Assembly: GCA_003520425.1 (NCBI GenBank)
Contig: DOUU01000429.1
Span: forward strand, 10,568 to 24,813
From: Deltaproteobacteria bacterium
GTDB lineage: Bacteria; Myxococcota_A; UBA9160
Length of the DNA stretch: 14,246 nucleotides
Direction: 5' to 3'
In this document: one piece after another, positions 7,308 to 14,246 of the stretch
How positions within the stretch are numbered: the stretch's first letter is position 1
Layout of the letters: each line of letters begins with the position of its first letter
Translations under genes and position numbers: made by a program
Notes under the pieces: generated by a model
The model's database searches: none
What the model was told of the DNA's origin: nothing
What the model saw: the letters and a program-made list of their open reading frames with translations, nothing else

Positions 7308-8441
7308 TCAGCCACGTCCGCGGAGCGCCGCAGCGTAGATCGCCTCGATCTCCGCCGCGAACCGCTCGGGCACGAACAGGCGCTTTGCGCGCTCGGCGGC
7401 CGCCCTCCCGAGGGCTGCACGGCGGCCCGTGTCCCGCAAGAGCGCCCCCCACGCCTCGGCGAGGGCGCTCGGCGTCTCGGGCACGACGAGGCCAGTCTGG
7501 TCGTGGACCACGAGTTCCGGGAGCGCGCCGCGGTGGGAAACCACGGCGGGCACCCCGCACGCCGCGGCTTCGAGAAGCGCACGGCAGGTCCCGTCGGAGC
7601 CTGGGACGAGGAGCGTGAACACGTCGATCGCTCGCAGGATCTCCGGGTAGTCGTCGGTGCGATAGCCGGCGAATATGACGCGGTCCGCGATGCCCAAGCG
7701 GGTGGCCGGCTCCTGGGCGAGCTCAGCATGGCGCGTGCCACGCCCGATCACGACGAGGCGAGCCGCCGCATCGACCCGGAACAGCTGTGCCGCGGCCTTA
7801 AGCAGGAGATCGAAGCGCCGGTGAGGCTGCGCGCGCGCCACGATGCCGACCACGCGATGCTCGGGCTTGAGCCCGAGCGACTCACGAACCGCAGGGTCCT
7901 TGCGAGCGAGGTGGAAGCGGTTCGGGTCCACGGCCCCAAAGACGCCAAAGATCGGCCGCGCTCCGCGCACCGCTCGCCAACGCTCTGCGCTTCCCGGCGA
8001 CACGCACACGAGCGCATCGGTCGCCGGCCCCAGCAGCCAGCGGGTCCACGGAGTGGCCGAGGGGGGGTCGGCGCTGCGCACGCTGCGCACGATCGCCGTC
8101 TCCCTGCGTCGACCTGCGGTGGCTGCGAATGCGAGCAGGTGGTCCCGGGTGTGCCAGGCGTGGATGAGCTCCACGCCTTGGGCCGCCCGGAAGGCACGCA
8201 GCGCTCTTGCGTCGCGCACGTCGCGCGGCAGCGCAAGACCCCGTCCCCGCGAGAGAACGAGACTTGGAGCGAGTCCCGCAGCGCGCGCCTCGCTCGCGAG
8301 CGATCGCGCCGAAGCGGAGGGAGCCTCGGGCGCGGCGAGGGCCACGTCGTGGCCTCGCTCCCGCAAAGCGAGCGCCAAGCGCAGCATGGGCTCCGCCGGT
8401 CCCGTCCACTTCCAGTCACTCGTCACCTGGAGGACCTTCAC
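7308..8441 (-). CDS. Glycosyltransferase family 4 (GT-B fold)
   Basis: This 377-residue retaining sugar transferase uses a nucleotide-sugar donor and acts on the cytoplasmic side of the membrane. The N-terminal half opens with KVLQVTSDWKWTGPAEPML, a typical first GT-B strand and acceptor-side loop, and includes ELIHAWHTRDHLL. The C-terminal donor domain has VVGIVARAQPHRRFDLLLKA (197-216), VVIGRGTRHAEL, VIFAGYRTDDYPEILRAIDVF and GSDGTCRALLEAAACGVPAV (281-300). In the usual E-x7-E pair the first acid is D283 and the second E291. The start is GTG 8441; an open frame extends to 8690 but that part lacks family similarity. The gene begins after a 330-nt gap downstream of rel and is followed, 143 nt on, by the GHMP kinase. 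The donor and acceptor are unknown; LPS core, O-antigen or another surface glycan are plausible. Confidence 0.88.
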   Translation of the reverse strand: MKVLQVTSDWKWTGPAEPMLRLALALRERGHDVALAAPEAPSASARSLASEARAAGLAPSLVLSRGRGLALPRDVRDARALRAFRAAQGVELIHAWHTRDHLLAFAATAGRRRETAIVRSVRSADPPSATPWTRWLLGPATDALVCVSPGSAERWRAVRGARPIFGVFGAVDPNRFHLARKDPAVRESLGLKPEHRVVGIVARAQPHRRFDLLLKAAAQLFRVDAAARLVVIGRGTRHAELAQEPATRLGIADRVIFAGYRTDDYPEILRAIDVFTLLVPGSDGTCRALLEAAACGVPAVVSHRGALPELVVHDQTGLVVPETPSALAEAWGALLRDTGRRAALGRAAAERAKRLFVPERFAAEIEAIYAAALRGRG

Positions 8442-8771
8442 CCGCGCGTATCTCCCGCGTGACGAGGGGAGAGCCAAACCGATCTCAGCCCGGCTCCCTG
8501 GCGGGCGCTCCCCGGCGTCCCGCGCTTCGCGCGTCCAAGGGCGACGCGCGGCGGCCCCCCCGCAGGCGCGGTCTTCACCAAGGCTTCCTCCCCACCTGCG
8601 GAGCGAGAGAAAGGCACCCGCAGGCGCTGCGGCGCACCCCAGCTCGCAAGCCTGCGCGGGGCTCCGTGCGCCGGTTTCTCGCTCGCCCAAGGCCCCGGCA
8701 TGCGGCCGCGCGATCGGCCCGGTTTCGCTTCGCGTTCGCGGTGGAAAGGCAAAGGCTCGGTCGGGCGTGCG
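8442..8771 (-). other. Hairpin-rich 330-nt gap between rel and GT4
   Basis: No convincing gene is seen. The stretch holds several GC-rich inverted repeats, given in + strand coordinates. CCGCAG (8618-8623) pairs with CTGCGG (8627-8632) over a 3-nt loop. CCGCAGG (8560-8566) pairs with CCTGCGG (8595-8601). CGCGCGT (8528-8534) pairs with ACGCGCG (8544-8550). CCGCAGGCG occurs twice (8560-8568 and 8618-8626), so the arm at 8595-8601 could pair with either copy. There is no T-tract, so a classical attenuator is not shown. A 115-codon frame (8438-8785, GTG start inside the end of rel) ends in a GTGA overlap with the GT4 start, but its composition is low-complexity Arg/Pro/Gly/Ala. Possible roles are an mRNA 3' end or processing site after rel, a promoter region for the glycan genes, or degraded sequence. 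Confidence 0.45.
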
Positions 8772-10931
8772 TCAACTGCGCACACGTTCGACCGTGAGAA
8801 CGCCCTTCACCCGACCGATCTCCTTCATCACCGCATTGAGCGTCCGCACGTCGGAGACCCAAACGTCGAAGCTGGAGATCGCCTTGCCTTCCTGGGTCGT
8901 TGCGACGCGCGCGGCGTCGATGTTGATGCCTGCCGAAGAGATCGACTTGGTGACGGTGGCAAGGATTCCTGGCCGATCGACCGACACCACCCGCATCTTG
9001 ACCCGACGCGGTGCTCCGGCCTCATTGTCCCACTGCACCTCGATCCGCCGGTCCGGATCGAGGGCGAAGACCTTGCTGCAATCCCGCGTGTGCACGGTGA
9101 CGCCGCGACCGCGCGTCACGAATCCGACGATCTCGTCGCCGGGCAGGGGTGCGCAGCACGCGGCAAAGCGCACCAGCACATCGTTGAGACCGGAGACCCG
9201 CACGCCTGTCGGGCTCGGAGGCGGCGCGCGGCGGAACAGGCCGCGGCGCTTCGGCGCGACGGGCTCCGGCGCCGCGGGCGGCGGCGCTTCCCCGGGGAGC
9301 AGCCGCTGGAGCACCTCGCTCGGCGCGATCCGTCCGTAGCCGACGGCAGAGCAGAGGTCGTCGACGGAGCTCTGGTTCTCCAGGCGCGCCACCTCCGCCA
9401 TGTCTCCGCTCTCGATCAGGCGAGCGATCGAGAGCCCCGCGCGTCGTAGCTCTCGCTCGAGCATCTCGCGTCCGAGATCCCGGCTTCGTTCCTGCTCGGC
9501 CGCTCGAATCGCGTGACGGATCTTGCTGCGGGCGCGGCCCGAGACCACGAACTCCAGCCAGTCCTTGCGCGGCTGCTGCTGCGGGCTGGTCAGAATCTCC
9601 ACCGTGTCGCCGTCTGCCAGGACGTGGCGCAGGGCCACCATCTTTCCGTTCACCTTGGCACCATTGCAGTGCGCACCGACCTGGCTGTGAATGGCGTAGG
9701 CGAAGTCGACCGGTGTTGCGCCCTTGGGAAGGTTGATCACCTCCCCCTTCGGAGTAAAGACAAAGACCTCGTCCGGGAAGAGGTCGACCTTGACCGTATC
9801 CAGGAACTCGTGAGGATCGGAAAGTTCGCGCTGCCACTCAAGCAGCTGCCGCAGCCACGCGAACTTCCGGGTCTCCCCGTCGTCGCCGTCGAGCTGTCCC
9901 TCCTTGTACTTCCAGTGGGCAGCGATGCCGAACTCCGCATTCCGGTGCATGTCGGCGGTGCGGATCTGCACCTCCATGCGCTCGCCGTAGGGGCCGATCA
10001 CCGTCGTATGGAGCGACTGGTAGCCGTTGGGTTTTGGGAGCGCGACATAGTCCTTGAAGCGCCCCGGGACGGGCGTCCAGGTCCCGTGCACCACGCCGAG
10101 GGCGCTGTAGACGGACTCCTTCGGTCCGTCGATGATCACGCGGAAGGCGATCACGTCGTAGATCTGGTCGAGCGAGACTCCGTGGCTCTGCATCTTGGCA
10201 TGGATCGATGCCAATTCTTTGAGCCGGCCTCGGACCTCGGCGCGAAGACCCACTTGCGCGAGCTTTGCCGAGAGGATGCTGATCACCTCCTCGACATAAC
10301 GCTCGCGAGCCTTGCGGCTGCTCGCGAGCTGTCGTTCGAGCTCTTCCGCAGCCGCCGGGTTGAGCGCGCGGAAAGCGAGGTCTTCGAGCTCCTGCTTCAT
10401 CCAGTGGATGCCGAGCCGGTGCGCCAGCGGGGCGTAGATGTCCAGCGTTTCCTGGGCGACGCGGGCGCGCGATTCTTCCTTCATGAAGCGCAGCGTGCGC
10501 ATGTTGTGCAGGCGGTCGGCGAGTTTGATGAGCAGGATGCGGATGTCCTTGGACATCGCAAGCAGCATCTTTCGGAAGTTCTCCGCCTGCCGCTCGCGCG
10601 CCGAGGTGAACTCGATTTTCGCGATCTTGGTCAGCCCCTCGACCAGAAAGGCCACCTCTTCTCCAAACAGCCGGCGCAGTTCGTCGGCGGTGGTGAGCGT
10701 GTCTTCCAGCGTGTCGTGGAGGAGACCGGTCGCGACCGTGACCTCGTCAAGGCGCATGTCGGCAAGGATGCCGGCCACATCGACGGGGTGGACGAGGTAC
10801 GGCTCGCCGGAAAGGCGTTCTTGCCCTTCGTGGACCTTCGCGGAGTAGACGTACGCGCGCTTGAGCAGCGACAGATCGCTGCTCGGATTGAACTCGAGCA
10901 CCTTGTCGGCGACGTCGTTAAACCGTAGCAT
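8772..10931 (-). CDS. rel: Bifunctional (p)ppGpp synthetase/hydrolase, long RSH protein
   Basis: This 719-residue stringent-response enzyme is complete. It transfers pyrophosphate from ATP to GTP/GDP and hydrolyses ppGpp. The N-terminal HD hydrolase domain (about 25-180) has YLVHPVDVA, HDTLEDT (72-78) and KLADRLHNMRTL (136-147), so hydrolysis should be active. The synthetase domain (about 235-345) has RFKDYVALPKPNGYQSLHTT (291-310); RxKD is the bifunctional Rel/SpoT signature, against ExDD in synthesis-only RelA. Then come a TGS domain (about 388-450), a helical region, a Pro-rich linker (547-575), the conserved cysteine/RIS segment with AACCAPLPGDEIVGF (590-604) and a C-terminal ACT domain (about 645-719). 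ATG 10931 follows the gmk stop by 39 nt. AAAGGGG (10950-10944) is a rather distant Shine-Dalgarno, 12 nt from the ATG; its GGGG can pair with CCCC at 10937-10934. No second RSH gene is visible here. Confidence 0.97.
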   Translation of the reverse strand: MLRFNDVADKVLEFNPSSDLSLLKRAYVYSAKVHEGQERLSGEPYLVHPVDVAGILADMRLDEVTVATGLLHDTLEDTLTTADELRRLFGEEVAFLVEGLTKIAKIEFTSARERQAENFRKMLLAMSKDIRILLIKLADRLHNMRTLRFMKEESRARVAQETLDIYAPLAHRLGIHWMKQELEDLAFRALNPAAAEELERQLASSRKARERYVEEVISILSAKLAQVGLRAEVRGRLKELASIHAKMQSHGVSLDQIYDVIAFRVIIDGPKESVYSALGVVHGTWTPVPGRFKDYVALPKPNGYQSLHTTVIGPYGERMEVQIRTADMHRNAEFGIAAHWKYKEGQLDGDDGETRKFAWLRQLLEWQRELSDPHEFLDTVKVDLFPDEVFVFTPKGEVINLPKGATPVDFAYAIHSQVGAHCNGAKVNGKMVALRHVLADGDTVEILTSPQQQPRKDWLEFVVSGRARSKIRHAIRAAEQERSRDLGREMLERELRRAGLSIARLIESGDMAEVARLENQSSVDDLCSAVGYGRIAPSEVLQRLLPGEAPPPAAPEPVAPKRRGLFRRAPPPSPTGVRVSGLNDVLVRFAACCAPLPGDEIVGFVTRGRGVTVHTRDCSKVFALDPDRRIEVQWDNEAGAPRRVKMRVVSVDRPGILATVTKSISSAGINIDAARVATTQEGKAISSFDVWVSDVRTLNAVMKEIGRVKGVLTVERVRS

Positions 10932-10970
10932 CCGGGGCGGATTCCCCTTTCAGATCCACCTGTTGCGAGC

Positions 10971-11660
10971 CTAGCGGAGGCTCGCGAGCGGCTCAAACCG
11001 AGCCCGCAGGACGGCCGTCTCGCCGCTTCGCTCCGCGCGCACGATTTCGAGCACGTTCGAGATCGCACGCTCGAGGTCGTCATTGACGACCGCGTAGTCG
11101 TACCATGACGCCGCTGCGATCTCCTCCTTCGCGATCGCGAGGCGTTGCCGGATCACCTCCTGGCTATCGGTCTGACGGTCCCGCAGCCTTCGCTCGAGAA
11201 CTGCAAGCGAGGGCGGCAGGAGGAAGATGAGGCGGGCCGCGGGCAGCCGGGCGCGGACCTGCCTCGCACCCGCCGTATCGATCTCGAGCAGAAGGTCGCG
11301 GCCATGAGCCAAGGGAGCCTCGATCGCCGACCAGCTCGTGCCGTAGAGGTTCCCCCGGTATTCGGCGTGCTCGAGGAATGCACCCTGCGCGACCAGCCGC
11401 TCGAACTCCTCGCGCGACACGAAGAAATAGTCGACGCCGTCTCGCTCGCGAGGGCGCGGCGGCCTCGTCGTGTGGGAGATCGAGAGCACAATCTCCGGAT
11501 CGCGGGCCACCACTGCACGGCAGACGGTCGTCTTCCCGGTACCCGACGGCGCCGAAATCACGAACGCAATTCCGGGCCGGCGGGAGGGGCGTGTGTCCAC
11601 TCCGGAGTCCGCGGCGCGGCCTGTGTGCTCGCGGCTCGCGGCTCTCGCCTGCGGCGTCAC
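10971..11660 (-). CDS. gmk: Guanylate kinase
   Basis: Gmk phosphorylates GMP to GDP with ATP in the cytoplasm, feeding GTP and, through the next gene rel, (p)ppGpp. The P-loop APSGTGKT (37-44) is followed by [21 protein letters not shown], the GMP-binding signature, then [28 protein letters not shown] (the family usually has DVQGA, here DTAGA), FLLPPSL and RLRDRQTDS (lid/arginine region). The product is 229 residues from GTG 11660, about 20 longer than usual. That GTG overlaps the remA TGA as GTGA. An internal GTG at 11600 would give 209 residues, close to the E. coli length, so the first 20 residues may not be translated. The order yicC-remA-gmk is a known conserved neighbourhood; the rpoZ that often follows is absent. 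Confidence 0.96.
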   Translation of the reverse strand: MTPQARAASREHTGRAADSGVDTRPSRRPGIAFVISAPSGTGKTTVCRAVVARDPEIVLSISHTTRPPRPRERDGVDYFFVSREEFERLVAQGAFLEHAEYRGNLYGTSWSAIEAPLAHGRDLLLEIDTAGARQVRARLPAARLIFLLPPSLAVLERRLRDRQTDSQEVIRQRLAIAKEEIAAASWYDYAVVNDDLERAISNVLEIVRAERSGETAVLRARFEPLASLR

Positions 11661-12067
11661 TCCGGAGCCCCGCTCCCTTCGCTGCCCTCGGTCACAAGAC
11701 GGGCTGCGATCGTCTCGGGGTTAAGGGCGGAGAGGATCACGTGATCGCTGTCGGTCACAAGGATCGAGCGCGTGCGCCGGCCTTGGGTCGCGTCCACGAG
11801 CTTGCCCCGATTCGACGCCTCCTCTCGGAGTCTGCGCATGGGTAGGGACTGGGGGGCGACGACTGCGATGACGCGCGAGCTGAGCACGAGATTGCCGTAG
11901 CCGACATTCAGCAAGCGGAGCGCCGGGTGGGGGGTTTGCTGCGGCTCGCCGACACTCCGCGGGAGCCTGGCCTCGGGCTGTTCGGGCTTTTGCCGCTGCC
12001 CCGGGCCGCGTCCCATCCCTTTGGCTCCTACGATTTCGATCGATCCCGGCATGCTCGGACCCTTCAC
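11657..12067 (-). CDS. remA: RemA/DUF370 family regulator with N-terminal extension
   Basis: The core at residues 51-124 matches the DUF370/RemA family: [19 protein letters not shown], then [20 protein letters not shown], then [17 protein letters not shown]. In Bacillus RemA is an ~87-residue DNA-binding protein that forms rings and activates biofilm matrix and osmoprotection genes; its role in Gram-negatives is little known. Reading from GTG 12067, which overlaps the yicC stop as GTGA, the product is 136 residues with an extra 50-residue Pro/Gly/Gln/Arg-rich N-terminus. ATG 12052 preceded by AAGGG is nearly as good a start. TTG 11914 would give a family-sized protein beginning LLNVGYG but has no visible Shine-Dalgarno and would leave a 150-nt gap. 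The 3' end overlaps the gmk start as GTGA. Confidence 0.9.
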   Translation of the reverse strand: MKGPSMPGSIEIVGAKGMGRGPGQRQKPEQPEARLPRSVGEPQQTPHPALRLLNVGYGNLVLSSRVIAVVAPQSLPMRRLREEASNRGKLVDATQGRRTRSILVTDSDHVILSALNPETIAARLVTEGSEGSGAPE

Positions 12068-12954
12068 TCGATGTTCTGCACCTGTTCGCGCACCCGCTCC
12101 AGCTCGGTCTTGAGCTCTACGACAAGATGCGCAACCGGTGCGTCGCTCCCCTTGGAGCCGATGGTGTTCGTCTCCCGCCCGAGCTCCTGGAGCAGGAAGT
12201 CGAGGCGCCTTCCGGCCGGCTTGCCGACGCCGCTCTCGGCAAGGATCCGTTCGAACTGGTCCACGTGGCTGTGCAGCCGCACCAGCTCCTCGGTGACGTC
12301 GAGCCGGTCGGCCGCGATCACCACTTCCTGTGCCAGCCGCGCCTCGTCTTGGAGCCCGGTCTCCTGGCGCAGCTGTTCGGCTCTCTTGCGGAGCCGCTCA
12401 CGCACCGCGGCTTGTACAAGGCCTGCTCGCTCCTTTAGCGCTGCCGCCAGCTCACGAACATGGGCGAGGCGCACGCGGAGTTCGCGCTCCAGCGTTTCGC
12501 CCTCCGCCGCGCGCATCGCGTCTGCGGCGCGCAAGGCCGCGTCGACGGCCTTGCGAAGTGCGATGCGCAGCGGTTCGTCGCTCAGTTTGGGTTCCACGAT
12601 GCGCGCCACGCCGGGCAGCGCCAACACACTCGCCACATCGAGTGCGCCCGGCAGGCCGTAAAGACCGCGAAGCCGCTCCGCCGCCGCGACGTACTCTGCG
12701 GCTGCACCGAGGTCGACTTCGAGATGCGGCGGAGGGGCATTGCCGGCCCCGACCGACACCGAGACCTCCGTCTTGCCCCTTGTGAAGTGCTCTTGCGCGA
12801 GAGCGCGCAGCTCTGCTTCGTAGGGAACAAGGAAGCGTGGCAGGCGAATGCCGATGTCCAGGTAGCGGTGGTTGAGCGTGCGCACTTCGACGTCGAAGTG
12901 GGCCTCCTCGAGCTCGAAGCTCGCGCGGCCGAATCCGGTCATGCTCCGGATCAA
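12064..12954 (-). CDS. yicC: YicC/YloC family endoribonuclease
   Basis: This 296-residue protein has the two family landmarks: SMTGFGRAS at the N-terminus followed by [17 protein letters not shown], and the C-terminal DUF1732 segment with [20 protein letters not shown] and [21 protein letters not shown]. The middle is a long charged helical coil (about 145-205). E. coli YicC is described as an endoribonuclease acting on small RNAs and mRNA; Bacillus YloC sits next to remA and gmk, as here. The start is TTG 12954, giving [11 protein letters not shown], the standard beginning. It overlaps the hldE TGA as TTGA and lies just after GGGGAGGAGG (12966-12957). ATG 12942 is the alternative but lies 14 nt from that site. 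Confidence 0.95.
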   Translation of the reverse strand: MIRSMTGFGRASFELEEAHFDVEVRTLNHRYLDIGIRLPRFLVPYEAELRALAQEHFTRGKTEVSVSVGAGNAPPPHLEVDLGAAAEYVAAAERLRGLYGLPGALDVASVLALPGVARIVEPKLSDEPLRIALRKAVDAALRAADAMRAAEGETLERELRVRLAHVRELAAALKERAGLVQAAVRERLRKRAEQLRQETGLQDEARLAQEVVIAADRLDVTEELVRLHSHVDQFERILAESGVGKPAGRRLDFLLQELGRETNTIGSKGSDAPVAHLVVELKTELERVREQVQNIE

Positions 12955-14009
12955 GACCTCCTCCCCGCTTTGGGTTCGACCCGGTCCTTCTCCTTTTCGC
13001 AAGCGGTCTGCGCCGCCTCGATCGCTTCGGGCAAGACCTCTCGCACCTCGTCCGGGCTGGCGGTGGCCGTCCCGATCTTGCGCACCACCACGCCCGCGGC
13101 CGCATTGGCGAGCACGGCGGCCTCGAGCAGGGTGGCCCCCGCCCGCAGCGCGAGCACCAGGGCTGCGATCGTGGTGTCCCCCGCCCCCTGCACGTCGAAC
13201 ACCTCGGTCCCAAGGGTCGGTACGTCAACGCCGGGGCCGTCCCCGGAGAAGAGAGTCATCCCTTCTGCGCCGCGCGTCACGACAATGTCGCCCCCACCGA
13301 TCGCCCGGCGCAGGCGGGCTGCGGCGCGCGCGACATCGGCTTTACCACGCAGGCGAAGCCCCGTGAGCTGGGCCGCTTCGCGCAGGTTGGGCTTGAGGAG
13401 CGATGCGCCGCGGTAGGGGCTGAGCTCCATCTTGGGGTCGGCAGCCACGAATAGGCCGGCCTGGCGCAGCCGTCGCATGAGCGTGCGGACCAAATTCGGC
13501 GCAAGGACGCCCTTGCCGTAGTCCTCGAGCACCGCGGCGTTGGCAATCGGCAACGCTGCATCGACCGCCTGAAGGAGCTCCCGCATCGCAGGTCTCGCCA
13601 GCGGCTCCTCGGTCTCCCGGTCAAAGCGTACGATTTGCTGCGAGCGTGCCACGACCCGGGTCTTGCGGGTCGTGGGACGGCCGGGAACCACGACCACCCC
13701 GCGCGGATCCACCCCGAGGTCCTTCAGCAGCTCGACCACGTGCTCGCCCGCCCTGTCATCACCAACCGCGGCGCAGAAGATGCAGTCGCCACCGAGTGCG
13801 ACCACGTTGCGTGCAACGTTCCCTGCGCCGCCGAGCACCGTCGACTCACGCGACACGTGCACCACCGGCACCGGCGCCTCCGGGCTCACCCGATCCACGT
13901 CGCCCCAGAGGTATTCGTCCAGGACCACATCTCCCACCACCAAAAGACGCACCCGGGAAAAGCCGGCGAGGAGGGCCTCGAGCCGCTGGGGATCGACCCG
14001 TACCGTCAC
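12951..14009 (-). CDS. hldE: D-glycero-beta-D-manno-heptose-7-phosphate kinase (monofunctional RfaE1/HldA type)
   Basis: This PfkB/ribokinase-family enzyme of 352 residues phosphorylates heptose-7-phosphate at C1, a step towards ADP-heptose for the LPS inner core. Family segments run in order: VVGDVVLDEYLWGDVDRVSPEAPVPV substrate-site region (24-49), GGAGNVARN (60-68), LEDYGKGVL (161-169), ADPKMELSPYRGASLLKPN (190-208), the catalytic GAGDT (275-279, D278 as base) and RKIGTATAS (310-318). E. coli HldE carries a second nucleotidyltransferase domain of about 150 residues; this protein ends before it, so it is the kinase-only form and a separate HldC should exist elsewhere. The start is GTG 14009, overlapping the upstream epimerase stop as GTGA. 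Its own stop overlaps the yicC start. Confidence 0.93.
   Translation of the reverse strand: MTVRVDPQRLEALLAGFSRVRLLVVGDVVLDEYLWGDVDRVSPEAPVPVVHVSRESTVLGGAGNVARNVVALGGDCIFCAAVGDDRAGEHVVELLKDLGVDPRGVVVVPGRPTTRKTRVVARSQQIVRFDRETEEPLARPAMRELLQAVDAALPIANAAVLEDYGKGVLAPNLVRTLMRRLRQAGLFVAADPKMELSPYRGASLLKPNLREAAQLTGLRLRGKADVARAAARLRRAIGGGDIVVTRGAEGMTLFSGDGPGVDVPTLGTEVFDVQGAGDTTIAALVLALRAGATLLEAAVLANAAAGVVVRKIGTATASPDEVREVLPEAIEAAQTACEKEKDRVEPKAGRRS
12957..12966 (-). promoter_or_regulatory. Strong Shine-Dalgarno deciding the TTG start of yicC
   Basis: The run GGGGAGGAGG on the - strand lies inside the last codons of the heptose kinase gene. Its GGGGAGG part is 5 nt from TTG 12954. It is too far from ATG 12942, which supports the TTG start overlapping the upstream stop. 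Confidence 0.65.
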
Positions 14010-14246
14010 TGGCTCAGCCCGCGCCGCTCGAGTTCCCTGCGCGCCTCCTCCACGCGGTCCTCGGCCTTCTGGGTCCGGAGCCAGGAGAGGAGCTCGGGCA
14101 GGCCCTCGGCCAGCGAGACGCGAGGCGCGTAGCCAAGGTCCCTGCGGATTTTGCGGATGTCCGCGAAGCAGTGCCGGATGTCCCCGGCACGGAAATGCTC
14201 GGGGACTTCCGGCGGCTCGCGGACCCCGAACTCGTTGGCCAGCAGC
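14006..14246 (-). CDS. NAD-dependent nucleotide-sugar epimerase/dehydratase, C-terminal fragment
   Basis: Only the last 79 residues are in the window; the gene continues beyond 14246. Reading back from the TGA at 14008-14006, the frame contains FRAGDIRHCFADIRKIRRDLGYAPRVSLAEGL, in which GDIRHCFAD and LGYxPRVSxxEGL are typical of the end of extended short-chain dehydrogenases that act on NDP-sugars. It closes with WLRTQKAEDRVEEARRELERRGL. The ending reminds me of dTDP-L-rhamnose 4-epimerase-type proteins, but the cofactor and catalytic residues (GxxGxxG, YxxxK) lie outside, so the exact substrate is open. Its stop overlaps the heptose kinase GTG start, placing nucleotide-sugar synthesis at the upstream end of the visible - strand operon. 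Confidence 0.8.
   Translation of the reverse strand, partial: LLANEFGVREPPEVPEHFRAGDIRHCFADIRKIRRDLGYAPRVSLAEGLPELLSWLRTQKAEDRVEEARRELERRGLSQ

Noticed and set aside
7165..7560. N-terminal extension of the GHMP kinase up to 7560
   Set aside because: The extra 132 codons overlap the GT4 gene and precede the family's usual beginning; ATG 7164 puts motif 1 at the normal distance from the start.
7176..8462. 428-codon + strand frame opposite the GT4 gene
   Set aside because: Arg/Glu-rich shadow of a gene with conserved GT4 motifs on the other strand; no motif of its own.
8575..8632. SRP RNA or RNase P-like segment on the - strand in the gap (a GGAGGAAGC string within a stem)
   Set aside because: The short resemblance does not extend to the conserved SRP domain IV or RNase P core sequences; the pairing does not match either fold.
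8444..8690. N-terminal extension of the GT4 protein up to 8690
   Set aside because: The 83 extra residues are low-complexity and the standard GT4 N-terminal strand begins at GTG 8441.
9513..10928. 471-codon + strand frame opposite rel
   Set aside because: It is the antisense shadow of a clearly conserved RSH gene; its protein is His/Asp/Val-rich with no recognisable domain.

Overview
The window is GC-rich bacterial chromosome with almost no spare DNA. It reads like a high-GC Gram-negative of the deltaproteobacterial type (Myxococcota, Desulfobacterota or a related phylum). The reasons are an MsbA-like lipid exporter, a heptose-phosphate kinase and an ArnT-like lipid glycosyltransferase, which point to lipopolysaccharide, found together with a RemA/DUF370 gene next to yicC and gmk. 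This placement is an inference from gene content, not a phylogeny. I saw no tRNA, rRNA, CRISPR array, insertion sequence, phage gene or integration site.

There are two converging gene sets. On the + strand (1-4254) are the 3' part of purM (purine synthesis), an FAD-binding oxidoreductase-like gene of unknown role, rpmB (ribosomal protein L28, zinc-ribbon form) and an MsbA-family ABC exporter. On the - strand, in transcription order from 14246 down to 4367, are the end of a nucleotide-sugar epimerase, a monofunctional heptose-7-phosphate kinase, yicC, remA, gmk, a bifunctional rel/spoT, a GT4 glycosyltransferase, a GHMP sugar kinase and an ArnT-like membrane glycosyltransferase. The sets meet tail to tail at 4255-4366.

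The first five - strand genes (epimerase to gmk) are chained by four 4-nt stop/start overlaps of the form NTGA (GTGA, TTGA, GTGA, GTGA), which suggests one translationally coupled transcript. rel follows gmk after 39 nt with no rpoZ between them, although gmk-rpoZ-spoT is the common proteobacterial order. After rel comes a 330-nt gap rich in inverted repeats, then the three glycan genes.

The genes fall into two themes. One is the cell-surface glycolipid: epimerase, heptose kinase, GT4, GHMP kinase, ArnT-like transferase and MsbA-like flippase. The other is nucleotide supply, RNA turnover and stringent control: purM, gmk, yicC, rel and rpmB. Several start codons are not AUG (GTG for hldE, remA, gmk and GT4; TTG for yicC; apparently CTG for the ABC exporter). 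I did not find a clearly new system. The points most worth checking are the apparent CTG start and enlarged extracytoplasmic loop of the exporter, the 50-residue N-terminal extension of RemA, the missing rpoZ, and the hairpin-rich gap between rel and the glycosyltransferase.
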